Assembly (NCBI RefSeq): GCF_019968605.1 | Contig: NZ_CP082966.1 | Location: 917,001-981,000, forward strand | Reading direction: 5' to 3' | Length of the DNA: 64,000 nt | Source: Polaribacter litorisediminis | GTDB taxonomy: Bacteria > Bacteroidota > Bacteroidia > Flavobacteriales > Flavobacteriaceae | Part shown: positions 36,643-46,481 of the stretch, in pieces | How the letters are laid out: every line of letters begins with the position of its first letter | How positions within the stretch are numbered: the first letter of the stretch is position 1 | Position numbers and translations under genes: made by a program | The notes under the pieces: model-generated | The model's database searches: none | What the model saw: the letters and a program-made list of their open reading frames with translations, nothing else | What the model was told of the DNA's origin: nothing

Positions 36643-38301
36643 TTGCTAACACAACTATCCATTAATAATTACGCATTAATCAATCAATTATCGATTGATT
36701 TTTCAGCTGGTTTGTCCATTATTACAGGAGAAACTGGTGCAGGAAAATCTATTTTACTAGGCGCTTTAGGGTTGGTTTTAGGAAATAGAGCAGATTTATC
36801 TTCGTTAAAAGATACGTCTAGAAAATGTATTGTAGAAGCAAAAGTTTCTATTGCTAACTACAATTTAAAAGATTTTTTTAATGAAGTTGATTTAGATTAT
36901 GAATCTGAAACCATTATTAGAAGAGAAATTTTACCATCAGGAAAATCGCGAGCTTTTGTAAATGATACACCAGTTACACTTTCGGTTTTAAATCAATTAA
37001 GAACGCAATTAGTAGATGTGCATTCTCAGCATCAAACCATGCAATTAGCCGATAATAGCTTTCAATTTTCTGTGATTGACTCTTTGGCAAAAAATCAAGA
37101 TAGGATTGCTTCTTATCGAAGAGGATTTCAGCAGCTAAATCATCATAAGAAAGAATTACAAAAGTTAATAGCTATTCAGAAAGAAGCGAATAAACAATAT
37201 GATTATAATTTGCATTTGTTTAACGAGTTAGAAGAAGCAAATTTAAAGATTGATGAGCAAGAATTACTGGAAGAGAAATTAGAAAAACTGAACAATATCG
37301 AAGATATTAAACTTAATTTATCCGAAGCTTTAGAACTTTCTGTGAATGAAGAAATTGGTATTCAGAACTTATTAAATACTTTAGAAAATAGGTTGGATAA
37401 AATTGCACCTTTTTCAACGGAATATCAAGAACTTTCAAAGAGAGTTACGAGTATGAAAATTGAGATGGATGATATTGTGACAGAGTTAGAAGATGCGAAT
37501 GAAAACGTAGAATTCAACCCGAATGAAGCGGAGGAAATTAATGATCGATTGCAATTGATTTACAATTTACAAAAGAAACATGATGTAAATACCAATCAAG
37601 AATTATTAGACGTTTTAGAAGATTTGTCAGTAAAAGTAAGTCAAGTAGAAAATGCGGAAGAAACAATCAGTAGTAAGAAAAAAGAAATTGAAGGCATTTC
37701 TACAAAACTAGATAAAGTTGCTGCATTAATTTCTAAACATAGAACATCATCTGCTCCTAAATTAACGAAAGAATTACAATTTTTACTAACCGATTTAGGT
37801 ATGAAAAATGCTCGTTTTTCTATAAAAATTAAACAAACAGCTAACTATTTTTATAACGGAAAAGATGAATTAGAGTTTTTATTTTCGGCGAATAAAGGAG
37901 GTAATTTTGGGGAGTTAAAAAAAGTAGCTTCCGGAGGAGAATTGTCAAGAATTATGCTATCCGTAAAGAAAGTATTGTCAGAACATACACAGTTACCAAC
38001 TATTATTTTTGATGAAATTGATACCGGAGTGTCTGGCGAAGTTTCCAATAAAATTGCTGCAATTATGCAGCAAATGAGTAGACATATGCAGGTGATTTCA
38101 ATTACGCATTTACCTCAAATTGCATCAAAAGGAGCCCATCATTATAAAGTCTTTAAAAAAGAAATAAACGGAATGACCACTACCAATTTAAAACATTTAA
38201 CGGAGGGGGAAAGAATTGTGGAAATTGCCGAAATGTTAAGTGGTAAAGATATAACTGAATCGGCATTGATTCATGCAAAAGAATTGTTAGCAAATCCTTA
38301 A
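36643..38301 (+). CDS. recN: DNA repair protein RecN, TTG start
   Basis: This 552-residue SMC-like ATPase has Walker A TGETGAGKS (about 29-37), long coiled coils at about 150-380, signature ASGGELSRIML near residue 429 and Walker B IIFDEIDTGVSG near residue 455. It acts in double-strand break repair. The frame begins with TTG at 36643 (MLTQLSINNYALINQL), the expected N-terminus of the family, so a non-ATG start is well supported. Confidence 0.95.
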   Translation: MLTQLSINNYALINQLSIDFSAGLSIITGETGAGKSILLGALGLVLGNRADLSSLKDTSRKCIVEAKVSIANYNLKDFFNEVDLDYESETIIRREILPSGKSRAFVNDTPVTLSVLNQLRTQLVDVHSQHQTMQLADNSFQFSVIDSLAKNQDRIASYRRGFQQLNHHKKELQKLIAIQKEANKQYDYNLHLFNELEEANLKIDEQELLEEKLEKLNNIEDIKLNLSEALELSVNEEIGIQNLLNTLENRLDKIAPFSTEYQELSKRVTSMKIEMDDIVTELEDANENVEFNPNEAEEINDRLQLIYNLQKKHDVNTNQELLDVLEDLSVKVSQVENAEETISSKKKEIEGISTKLDKVAALISKHRTSSAPKLTKELQFLLTDLGMKNARFSIKIKQTANYFYNGKDELEFLFSANKGGNFGELKKVASGGELSRIMLSVKKVLSEHTQLPTIIFDEIDTGVSGEVSNKIAAIMQQMSRHMQVISITHLPQIASKGAHHYKVFKKEINGMTTTNLKHLTEGERIVEIAEMLSGKDITESALIHAKELLANP

Positions 38302-38469
38302 ATCGGTGGGGAGAAGATTAAGTTTTCAATGAATACCATAAGCAAGAACTTGCCATAGGTTATTTTATAATCTTTAGATATTTTATTTCCTCCCTTTGCG
38401 AAAATTTCTTAAAGTATAAGGAATTTAAAAATAATCAACCATCAATTAATACCTAAAAACTAAAAGAAA

Positions 38470-39282
38470 ATGTACAATTTATTAAAGGGTAAAAAAGGAA
38501 TCATATTCGGAGCTTTAAACCAGCATTCTATCGCATGGAAAGTTGCTGAAAGAGCACATGAAGAAGGAGCAGAATTTGTATTAACAAACGCACCAATTGC
38601 TTTACGAATGGGCGAATTAAATGCATTAGCAGAAAAAACAGGATCTCAGGTTATTGCAGCAGACGCCACTTCTATCGAAGATTTAAACAATTTGGTCGAA
38701 AAATCTATGGAAATTTTAGGTGGTAAAATCGACTTTGTATTGCATTCTATTGGTATGTCTGTAAATGTTAGAAAAGGCAGACATTATACAGATCCTAAAT
38801 ATGATTTTACAACCAAAGGCTGGGATATTTCTGCAGTTTCTTTTCATAAAGTAATGAATGTTTTATACAACAAAAAGGCCATGAGCGAGTGGGGTTCTAT
38901 TGTTGCCTTAACTTATATGGCTGCGCAAAGAGTGTTTCCAGATTACAATGATATGGCAGATAATAAAGCTTATTTAGAGTCTATTGCACGCAGTTTTGGT
39001 TACTTTTTTGGGAGAGATCATAAAGTTCGTGTCAATACAATATCGCAATCTCCAACTCCAACAACTGCCGGAAGTGGTGTAAAAGGTTTTGATGGTTTTA
39101 TTGAGTATGCAGAAAAAATGAGTCCGTTAGGAAATGCCACCGCTTTAGAATGTGCGGATTATACGATTACAATGTTTTCTGATTTAACAAAGAAAGTAAC
39201 TTTACAAAATTTATTTCATGATGGCGGATTTTCTAATATGGGCGTTAGCGATCCTGTAATGGATAAATTTACAGATGAATAA
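38470..39282 (+). CDS. fabI: Enoyl-[acyl-carrier-protein] reductase (NADH), FabI
   Basis: This 270-residue short-chain dehydrogenase has the nucleotide-binding GKKGIIFGALNQHSIAWK at the N-terminus. Its active-site residues Y149, Y159 and K166 (YMAAQRVFPDYNDMADNK) correspond to Y146, Y156 and K163 of E. coli FabI. It performs the last reduction of type II fatty acid elongation and is the triclosan target class. It is a single gene, 168 bases after recN. Confidence 0.95.
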   Translation: MYNLLKGKKGIIFGALNQHSIAWKVAERAHEEGAEFVLTNAPIALRMGELNALAEKTGSQVIAADATSIEDLNNLVEKSMEILGGKIDFVLHSIGMSVNVRKGRHYTDPKYDFTTKGWDISAVSFHKVMNVLYNKKAMSEWGSIVALTYMAAQRVFPDYNDMADNKAYLESIARSFGYFFGRDHKVRVNTISQSPTPTTAGSGVKGFDGFIEYAEKMSPLGNATALECADYTITMFSDLTKKVTLQNLFHDGGFSNMGVSDPVMDKFTDE

Positions 39283-39360
39283 TTTTTCCTAGCTATTTTT
39301 TAAAGAGATGTGCTCCTTTTTTTAGGAATGTATTTTAAATCACTAAATTTAATTTTTAAC

Positions 39361-39810
39361 ATGAGTTTTTTTAAGAAAATTGACAAAGTATTTGCAGGTT
39401 CTGAAGAGTTTAATCTGATGGATAGAACTGAGGTAGATATTCAAATTGAAGAGAATATAAAAACAGTTGGAATTCATAAATTTGCTGAATCTAAATATGG
39501 GGATTTATATTTACGAGTAAACGAATTAGGGGGCTTTTTAATTTTAGAAACGATTATTGTAAGTGCTACCAATTTAAAAAGTAAAAAAGGAAGCAGGCTT
39601 ACTTTTATAAGAGAAAATGAGATGTTTAAACTAGAATCTGATGAACATAAAATTGAATCTGATTTTTCTAAGACTGTAAAAAAGTCGGTGACTAAAATAG
39701 ATTATAACATTTCTTTAGAAGAAGTAGAAAATTTTAAAGAGAAAAAATATGATGAAGTTCGTTTTGAAATTAACGGAAAAGAGATTGTATTTTCTGTTGT
39801 AACATCATAA
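39361..39810 (+). CDS. Hypothetical small soluble protein
   Basis: From the ATG at 39361 the protein is 149 residues (MSFFKKIDKVFAG...). The frame can be extended to a GTG at 39310, but the added residues look like non-coding leader, so I prefer the ATG. It is beta-rich and charged, with no membrane segment, signal peptide or motif that I recognise. It ends three bases before the TTG start of the glycosyltransferase gene and may be co-transcribed with it. Confidence 0.65.
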   Translation: MSFFKKIDKVFAGSEEFNLMDRTEVDIQIEENIKTVGIHKFAESKYGDLYLRVNELGGFLILETIIVSATNLKSKKGSRLTFIRENEMFKLESDEHKIESDFSKTVKKSVTKIDYNISLEEVENFKEKKYDEVRFEINGKEIVFSVVTS

Positions 39811-39813
39811 ATA

Positions 39814-40776
39814 TTGAAATTATCATTTTCTATCATAATTCCTGTTTACAATCGTCCAAATGAAATTGACGAGTTGCTGGAAAGTCTTACAAAACAAGAT
39901 TTTTCTGGTGATTTTGAGATCTTAATTATTGAAGACGGTTCCACCATTAAAAGTGATGTAGTTGTTGAGAAATATAAAAATGAACTGCATCTAAAATATT
40001 TTTTCAAAGAAAATACTGGAGCAGGAGCAAGCAGGAATTTCGGAATGCAACAAGCTTCAGGAAACTATTTTATCATTTTAGATTCAGATATTATTGTTCC
40101 ATCTCAATATCTATCAACAGTAAAACAAACCTTAGAAAACAATTTTACGGATGCTTTTGGTGGCCCAGATGCTGCACACCAAAGTTTTACATCCTTGCAA
40201 AAAGCTATTAATTATTCAATGACTTCTGTTTTAACAACAGGCGGAATTCGTGGAAAAAAAAACGGAGTAGGCAAGTTTCAGTTGAGAAGTTTCAATTTAG
40301 GAATCTCTAAAAAAGCGTTTGAAACCACCAAAGGTTTTTCAAAAATGAAAACAGGAGAAGATATCGATTTGACTTTTAGATTATGGAAAAGCGACTTTGA
40401 AACTCAATTAATTCCTGAAGCTTTTGTGTATCATAAACGTAAAAGTACCTTACAACAGTTTTTTAAACAAACGTATGCTTTTGGTACAGCAAGACCTATT
40501 TTAAATCGAAAATATCCAGGAAGTGCTAAAGTTACGTTTTGGTTTCCTAGTTTCTTTATTCTAGGATTTGGCATCAGTATTATCTTAGTAATTTTTGGTT
40601 ATCTTCAATTTTTAACTTTATACGGATTTTATTTCGTGCTAATTTTCTTTGATTCCTTATTTCAAAATAAAAATGTACAAGTTGCTTTTTTAAGTATACT
40701 AACTTCTTTCACACAATTTTTGGGCTATGGATTGGGGTTTTTGCAATCGCAAATTTTTAAGAAGTTTAAAAATTAA
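39814..40776 (+). CDS. Family 2 glycosyltransferase with C-terminal membrane segments, TTG start
   Basis: This 320-residue protein has a GT-A fold N-terminus (SFSIIIPVYNRPNEIDELLE), an acidic metal motif LDSDI near residue 92 and TGEDIDLTFR near residue 190. Two hydrophobic segments at about 245-290 suggest membrane attachment. Such enzymes move sugars from nucleotide-sugars to surface polysaccharides or lipids; the acceptor is not predictable. The start codon is TTG at 39814, three bases after the preceding stop. Confidence 0.88.
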   Translation: MKLSFSIIIPVYNRPNEIDELLESLTKQDFSGDFEILIIEDGSTIKSDVVVEKYKNELHLKYFFKENTGAGASRNFGMQQASGNYFIILDSDIIVPSQYLSTVKQTLENNFTDAFGGPDAAHQSFTSLQKAINYSMTSVLTTGGIRGKKNGVGKFQLRSFNLGISKKAFETTKGFSKMKTGEDIDLTFRLWKSDFETQLIPEAFVYHKRKSTLQQFFKQTYAFGTARPILNRKYPGSAKVTFWFPSFFILGFGISIILVIFGYLQFLTLYGFYFVLIFFDSLFQNKNVQVAFLSILTSFTQFLGYGLGFLQSQIFKKFKN

Positions 40777-40779
40777 TAA

Positions 40780-40829
40780 TTCTCGATACAAAATTGTTTA
40801 TTTTTCTTAATTACACTCAACTGACATGA
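40780..40829. repeat. Half copy of the TCGAGTGA/TTCTCGAT repeat (copy C)
   Basis: TTCTCGATACAAAATTG followed by ACACTCAACTGACATGAC matches the right half of the repeat seen at 24644-24760 and 44036-44138. It sits between the converging glycosyltransferase and beta-mannosidase genes. Confidence 0.6.
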
Positions 40830-40830
40830 C

Positions 40831-43296
40831 TCAGTTCAACGTATTCAAAGTTTTAATTTTTAAATCATCTAAAGAATCTATATCAGATTTAAACTCAATT
40901 ACTTTCGTTTCATTCGGCATCAAATCAAAAAAGTTATCAGAAAAATGCCCTTTTTTATCAGTAAACAAAAACACATCTTTTTGTAAAACATCGCTTTTTA
41001 AAGTGATGGAAAAACCATTTTTTATTTTCGTAATCTTTTGCTGAACCTTTCCTTTTGGTAAGTTTAAATCTTTGGATTTCGAAAAATAAAAGTATGATTT
41101 TTGATCATTAAATTCAGTAATGAAGACTGAGTTTTCTATATCAACTTTTTCTAACGGAAATTCATAAAATTGTTTGCTACTATTTTCTAAAACTTTAATT
41201 TCTTTCGAATCTGACCAGATCTCTTTTCCATAAAAATCAATTACTTTCAATTTTAAATTTCCTTGTAATCTTTGAAAAGAATCATTAATAACATAAGTTG
41301 TTACAGTATCATTTTGTATTACTGACGAAATTAACACATTTTCAAAAGCATTTTTAGCTTTATACTGTAAGGCTTTCCAATTGCCAAAATAATCGATGCT
41401 AGACCATGAAATTGCTGGCCAGCAATCATTTAGTTGCCAATATAAAGAACCCATATTGTAAGGTTTAGTTCTTCTGTGTGCTTCAATTCCCATCACAATT
41501 CCTTTGGCTTGTACTAATTGACTTACGTATACATAATCTTCTTCATTTGTGGGGATATTATAGTCACGCGCCATATATGTATCAATCAATTGAAAACCTC
41601 TAATATGTTTTTGATGCGATTTTACAGCGGTTGTTTTTAAAGAAATTGTATCCGTTTGATTGATATATTTCAAGGTTTCAAAACTCGGAAAAGACTGAAA
41701 ACCAAACTCACTCATAAACCTCGGAACATTATTTTCAAAGTGCTCAAAAGGATATCCATCATGCCAAACCCACCAATCATGAGCATCTCCTTCTGTTTTG
41801 TATTTTGGGTTTCCTCGTCCATATTTTGGCGAAGTTTCCCAATAGTCCGTTTCACTAAATTCGGCAACTACCTTTGGTAATATGGAATCAAAAACTGCTA
41901 AATAATCGTTCCAAATATTTTTTTTCTCTTTTTCGGTTCTATTATTTTGCCATCCCCAACGTTTCCATCCTTCAGAATTTTCATTATTTCCGCACCACAG
42001 AGCAATAGAAGTATGATTTCTTAATCTTTTAACTTGTTGTATTGCTTCTTCTTTTACATTCGCCAAGAACTCAATATCTCCAGGATACATCGCACAAGCA
42101 AACATAAAATCCTGCCAAACTAAGATTCCTTTTTCATCACATAAATCGTAAAAAATATCATTTTCATAAATTCCACCACCCCAAACTCGTAATATATTCA
42201 TGTTCGATTCGGCAACATCTGACAATAATTTTTCATAATGTTGATTTGAAACTTTATTTTGAAAACTATTTTGCGGAATGTAATTGGCGCCTTTCATATA
42301 GACGGGTTTTCCATTCAATTCAAAATAGAAAGATTCGCCAATAGTATCTTTTTTAGTGATGAGTTTTATCGTTCTAATTCCTTTTTTGATTGATTTTTCG
42401 TCTTTAATTTTTTTATCATAAATTAACCGAAAATCAAATTGATATAAATAAGGGTTTCCTAAATTATGTGTCCACCACAAGGTTGGATTTTCAATTTCAA
42501 TAGGAACCTTATAGGTGTGAATTCCTTTTTTTATTTCAATTTTTTGAAGAATTTCTTTTGTGGCAACATTGATTTTAATTTCCGCTACTGCGTCCAAATC
42601 GCTTTCAATGGTAATTTCTGCAATCAGATTTGCTTTGAGTTCAGTTAACTTTTCTTGACGGATAAAAATATTTTTAAAACGCATTTCATTCCAAGCAACT
42701 AATGAAACTTTTTTCCAAATTCCTGAAGTATTTAGTTGTGGTCCCCAATCCCAGCCATATTGAAATTGAGCTTTTCGGGTATAGACTCTTTTTCCTTCAG
42801 GCAAATAGTAAAGATTTTTCTCTTCTAATTTTTTCTCAATTTCACGATTGTTTAGTAAGTATATTTTTAATTGATTTTCTTTTTTTATTAATTTTTTAAC
42901 ATCAAAATTAAAAGTTCTAAATGCATTATTAGTTTCTCCGAGTAAAGAATCATTTAAATAAATTTTAGCATAGGTGTCCAACCCATTAAAATTCAATTCA
43001 ATATGCTGCTTTTTTAAAATATCCTCAGAAAGTTGAAAAGAGGTTCTATATTCCCAACTCTTATTAGAAACCCATTGCACTTTCTCCTCATTATTTTTAG
43101 TGAAAGGATCTTCAATAATTTTATGAGACAATAAATCTGTAAATATATTTCCTGGAACAGTTGCTGTTTTCCAATCTAAAGTGTCAAGTCCTTTAAATTG
43201 CCAGTTTTCAATCAATGGTATTTTTATTGGAGTATCTTTTTTTAAGGGATTACATCCAAAAAATAACACGACTAATAAACCAATAATTCTACGCAT
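40831..43296 (-). CDS. GH2 beta-mannosidase-like lipoprotein
   Basis: This 821-residue lipoprotein has signal and lipobox MRRIIGLLVVLFFGC. It has the sugar-binding, immunoglobulin-like and TIM-barrel domains of glycoside hydrolase family 2 in the beta-mannosidase arrangement: RKAQFQYGWDWGPQ near 165, LRVWGGGIYE near 370, the acid/base glutamate in CGNNENSEGW (about 438) and the nucleophile in FMSEFGFQS (about 528). It should cleave the Man-beta-1,4-GlcNAc bond of the N-glycan core. It overlaps cutC by eight bases and belongs to the glycan-degradation cluster. Confidence 0.9.
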   Translation of the reverse strand: MRRIIGLLVVLFFGCNPLKKDTPIKIPLIENWQFKGLDTLDWKTATVPGNIFTDLLSHKIIEDPFTKNNEEKVQWVSNKSWEYRTSFQLSEDILKKQHIELNFNGLDTYAKIYLNDSLLGETNNAFRTFNFDVKKLIKKENQLKIYLLNNREIEKKLEEKNLYYLPEGKRVYTRKAQFQYGWDWGPQLNTSGIWKKVSLVAWNEMRFKNIFIRQEKLTELKANLIAEITIESDLDAVAEIKINVATKEILQKIEIKKGIHTYKVPIEIENPTLWWTHNLGNPYLYQFDFRLIYDKKIKDEKSIKKGIRTIKLITKKDTIGESFYFELNGKPVYMKGANYIPQNSFQNKVSNQHYEKLLSDVAESNMNILRVWGGGIYENDIFYDLCDEKGILVWQDFMFACAMYPGDIEFLANVKEEAIQQVKRLRNHTSIALWCGNNENSEGWKRWGWQNNRTEKEKKNIWNDYLAVFDSILPKVVAEFSETDYWETSPKYGRGNPKYKTEGDAHDWWVWHDGYPFEHFENNVPRFMSEFGFQSFPSFETLKYINQTDTISLKTTAVKSHQKHIRGFQLIDTYMARDYNIPTNEEDYVYVSQLVQAKGIVMGIEAHRRTKPYNMGSLYWQLNDCWPAISWSSIDYFGNWKALQYKAKNAFENVLISSVIQNDTVTTYVINDSFQRLQGNLKLKVIDFYGKEIWSDSKEIKVLENSSKQFYEFPLEKVDIENSVFITEFNDQKSYFYFSKSKDLNLPKGKVQQKITKIKNGFSITLKSDVLQKDVFLFTDKKGHFSDNFFDLMPNETKVIEFKSDIDSLDDLKIKTLNTLN

Positions 43297-43990
43297 TTTT
43301 AATCACTTTTAAAATTTCTTGAATGTTTTCTAAATCAGAAACTGTTTGTGGAGTTTTATCAAAAAATACACTTGAACTAGTTATCTCTTTTGATGCTGAA
43401 CTATGAATTTCTTTAAATCCTGCTTTTTTAAATAGAATAGCATTTTTGGAATTTATACCACTTCCTGGTAGAATAATCAAGTTGTCTTTTGCTATTTCTT
43501 GTAGTTCTTTCAGTAGGTCAATTCCGTTTTCTGCTTTTTCTTGCAAACCAGAAGTTAGAATTCTATCCACTCCAAGATACATTAATTGATTTAAAGCTTT
43601 CTTCGGATGTTCAACACAATCAAAAGCTCTATGAAATGTAAAAGAAAGAGGTTTTGAAAGCTGAATCAGTTCTTTTGTTCTTTCAATATCAATAGAATTA
43701 TCTTCATTTAGAACCCCAGAAACAATTCCGCTAAAATCGAGTTTTTTACAGATTTTAATATCTGATTTCATTTGTTCAAATTCATCATCAGCATAACAAA
43801 AATTACCACTTCTTGGTCTTATTAAAACGTTTACAGGAATAGTAATATTTTCAGAAATATTTTTTAATAATCCGTAAGAAGGAGTAATGCCACCAACAGA
43901 CAACTCTGAACAGAGTTCAATTCTTTGGGCGCCCGAATTTTGAGCGTTTGTTGCTGATTGATATGAGTTTGCGCAGATTTCTAGTTTCAT
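43289..43990 (-). CDS. cutC: CutC family protein
   Basis: This 233-residue TIM-barrel protein has the family's LEICANSYQSATNAQNSGAQ and RIELCSELSVGGITPS N-terminus, then NVLIRPRSGNF and TFHRAFDCVEHP. CutC was named for copper homeostasis, but its biochemical role remains unsettled. Here its end overlaps the beta-mannosidase gene by eight bases, inside an N-glycan-degrading cluster, which points to a sugar-linked role rather than copper. That is inference from context. Confidence 0.92.
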   Translation of the reverse strand: MKLEICANSYQSATNAQNSGAQRIELCSELSVGGITPSYGLLKNISENITIPVNVLIRPRSGNFCYADDEFEQMKSDIKICKKLDFSGIVSGVLNEDNSIDIERTKELIQLSKPLSFTFHRAFDCVEHPKKALNQLMYLGVDRILTSGLQEKAENGIDLLKELQEIAKDNLIILPGSGINSKNAILFKKAGFKEIHSSASKEITSSSVFFDKTPQTVSDLENIQEILKVIKNA

Positions 43991-43997
43991 TTTATTT

Positions 43998-44023
43998 CTG
44001 TCATTCCTTTGAAAACAGGAGTC
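43998..44023. repeat. GTCATTCCT...AGGA-type short palindromic repeat
   Basis: CTGTCATTCCTTTGAAAACAGGAGTC contains TCCT/AGGA arms with further partial pairing. It resembles the GTCATTCCTGCGAAAGCAGGAATC type of intergenic repeat known from many bacterial genomes. It lies 12 bases from the larger TCGAGTGA repeat. Confidence 0.55.
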
Positions 44024-44035
44024 TTATTAGGTGTT

Positions 44036-44138
44036 TGTCACATCGAGTGATTTTGAGTTTTTTCTCAAAATTGTATCGAGATGTTTTTTGTTCTCTGTAC
44101 AAATTTTTTTATTCTTCAAAAATTCACTCGAATTGACA
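44036..44138. repeat. Nested palindromic repeat, TCGAGTGA/TTCTCGAT family, copy B
   Basis: TGTCACATCGAGTGATTTT (44036-44054) faces AATTCACTCGAATTGACA (44121-44138). An inner hairpin TTTTGAG/CTCAAAA (44051-44057, 44064-44070) and the TTGTATCGAG motif match copy A at 24644-24760. It lies between the GH20 and cutC genes. Confidence 0.78.
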
Positions 44139-44146
44139 CCGTGTTT

Positions 44147-46441
44147 TTATTCAACAATTATTTCATCAATAAAAGTCCATGCTTTATTCCCCGCACCTTG
44201 TTTTCCATCGGGAATTATTCCGTAATTTGGAATTGTAATTTTCAAAGAATTAATTTTTTCTTTCTTAGGGTTTAATTCGGATAAATTATATTTGAAATTC
44301 ACTAATAATGAATCATTTTTTGTTTGTGTATTTTTTGACAAAGCAACTTTGCCATTTTCTAAATTAAATTGGATATGCACTTCTTTTGGTGCATAAATCC
44401 ATTGACCATTTCCATTATAAAAACGTGTTGAGATGGAGTTGATTTCTGTGGGTTTATCAAAATCAATCGTAATTTCTACATCATCACCAGAAAACCCTAA
44501 CCATTCTTGATCTCCATAACGTTTGTTATTTCCAGAAATCCCATTAATTAAAGCTTGTTTTCCTCCAGCATTATAGGCTTTATGAGGTTCAACATTCAAA
44601 GAAATATTGGTTCCAACAGCTTTGTGTAAGTTAATTCTTTGTTCAAAAATAGAACCTAATATTTTTTCTGAATCAAAAACAACAGCTTTTATAGTTGTTG
44701 ATGAATCAATTGGAATTGGTTTTTCATAATAAGCATCACCTAAAAGTAAATTTGGTGTTCTTCCATTCAAACTATAAAAAATCTTTTTATCAGTCGTCGT
44801 TTCAAGCTTATACTTTAATTGTCCATTTTCTTTTATCAATTCACCCTTCACTTCATATAAATGGTTGGCATAATTTACATTCATCGCATCCAATCTTTTA
44901 TTAAAATGCTCTAAACGGTTTATAAAATCTTTATAGTTTTTATTTTCTGATGAAGACCAAACAACTTCAGCCAAAGCAATCGCTCTTGGAAATGCCATAT
45001 ATTCTACTTTTTCAGGAGTTGGAATGTATTCTGTCCAGACATTTCCCTGTGCACCTAAAACATATTTTGCTTCTTCCTTTGTTAATTCTTCAGGAATTGG
45101 GTTAAAACGATACACTTTTTCTAAAGGTAAAAATCCGCCAATAGCCAAAGGCTCATTTTCGTTGTCAGATTGATAATGATCAAAATAACAATGAGAATTT
45201 GGGGTTAAAATCACGTTGTGTTGTTTTTTTGCTGCTTCAACCCCGCCTTTAGTTCCTCGCCAAGACATCACCGTTGCATTGGGTGCTAATCCCCCTTCTA
45301 AAATTTCGTCCCAACCAATAATTTGTTTTCCTTTTTGGTTGATGTATTTCTCCATTCTAGAAATGAAATAACTTTGCAAACCATGTTCATCTTTTAAGCC
45401 CTTCTTTCTGATGAGTTGCTGGCAATGAGTACACGATTTCCATCGGGTTTTTGGTGCTTCATCGCCACCAATATGAATATATTTCCCTGGAAATAATTCA
45501 ACGACTTCATCAATTACATCCTCTAAAAACTGAAAAGTTGTTTCTTTCGGACAATAAATATCTTCGAAAACGCCCCATTTGGTGGCAACTTCAATTTTAT
45601 TTCCAGTACAACCTAATTCAGGATAGGCAGCAAGTGCCGCCTGAGAATGTCCGGGCATTTCTATTTCCGGAATGATGGTAACTTGTCTTTCTGTAGCATA
45701 TTGAACGATGTCTTTTATTTCTTCTTGGGTGAAAAATCCGCCATATTTTTTACCATCAAATTGATGTGGTTGCTCTGAATAATGTCCTATTAAAGTTTCG
45801 TTTCTAAACGCTGAAATTTCTTGTAATTTTGGATATTTCTTAATCTCAATGCGCCAACCTTGATCTTCTGTTAAATGCCAATGAAAAGTATTCATTTTTA
45901 ACATTGCCATTAAGTTGATGTATTTCTTAATAAATGCGACAGAGAAAAAATGACGTGCAACATCTAAATGCATTCCTCGGTATGAAAAACGCGGGGCATC
46001 TTTAATTTCTAAACACTGAATTGCTATGGATTTTATATGTGTTTTTATGGGCATTAATTGCAGTAAACTCTGCACGGCATAAAATGCACCTTTAGAGTTT
46101 TTTGAGGAAATTAGAATTTGATTTTCACCAATTTTTAAATGATACCCTTCTTCGTTATTCATGCTTTCATCAATCTTAAAAACAATTTTTTTATCACTTT
46201 TATGATTAGAAAATTCAATATGATACGTTTCTTTTAAGTAGGATTCAAAGTAGTTTGCAACTTCGCTTACTTCATCAGTAAAAATGAAATTAGTTTTCTC
46301 ATCCAAAATATAAATACCTTGTTCAATTTTTTGAGAAACAGGCTTCGGAATGATATTTGGGGCCACTGGTATTGAAGTTTCCTGAGCACATCCAAATAAA
46401 AACAGAACAAATATGATTTTTAAATTATAGTGAATTTTCAT
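44147..46441 (-). CDS. GH20 beta-N-acetylhexosaminidase lipoprotein with C-terminal F5/8-type domain
   Basis: This 764-residue protein has signal and lipobox MKIHYNLKIIFVLFLFGC. The GH20 N-terminal domain (about 30-150) is followed by the catalytic barrel (about 153-510) with FHWHLTEDQGWRIEI and the D327-E328 pair in HIGGDEAP that supports substrate-assisted catalysis. The C-terminal region from about 615 carries an F5/8/CBM32-like domain beginning KAYNAGGKQALINGISG, closely similar to the end of the GH92 protein encoded divergently. It should release GlcNAc from chitobiose or glycan ends. Confidence 0.93.
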   Translation of the reverse strand: MKIHYNLKIIFVLFLFGCAQETSIPVAPNIIPKPVSQKIEQGIYILDEKTNFIFTDEVSEVANYFESYLKETYHIEFSNHKSDKKIVFKIDESMNNEEGYHLKIGENQILISSKNSKGAFYAVQSLLQLMPIKTHIKSIAIQCLEIKDAPRFSYRGMHLDVARHFFSVAFIKKYINLMAMLKMNTFHWHLTEDQGWRIEIKKYPKLQEISAFRNETLIGHYSEQPHQFDGKKYGGFFTQEEIKDIVQYATERQVTIIPEIEMPGHSQAALAAYPELGCTGNKIEVATKWGVFEDIYCPKETTFQFLEDVIDEVVELFPGKYIHIGGDEAPKTRWKSCTHCQQLIRKKGLKDEHGLQSYFISRMEKYINQKGKQIIGWDEILEGGLAPNATVMSWRGTKGGVEAAKKQHNVILTPNSHCYFDHYQSDNENEPLAIGGFLPLEKVYRFNPIPEELTKEEAKYVLGAQGNVWTEYIPTPEKVEYMAFPRAIALAEVVWSSSENKNYKDFINRLEHFNKRLDAMNVNYANHLYEVKGELIKENGQLKYKLETTTDKKIFYSLNGRTPNLLLGDAYYEKPIPIDSSTTIKAVVFDSEKILGSIFEQRINLHKAVGTNISLNVEPHKAYNAGGKQALINGISGNNKRYGDQEWLGFSGDDVEITIDFDKPTEINSISTRFYNGNGQWIYAPKEVHIQFNLENGKVALSKNTQTKNDSLLVNFKYNLSELNPKKEKINSLKITIPNYGIIPDGKQGAGNKAWTFIDEIIVE

Positions 46442-46481
46442 TTTAGTATCTTGTGTCCGTAAATTTAAGAAACTGAAACTA

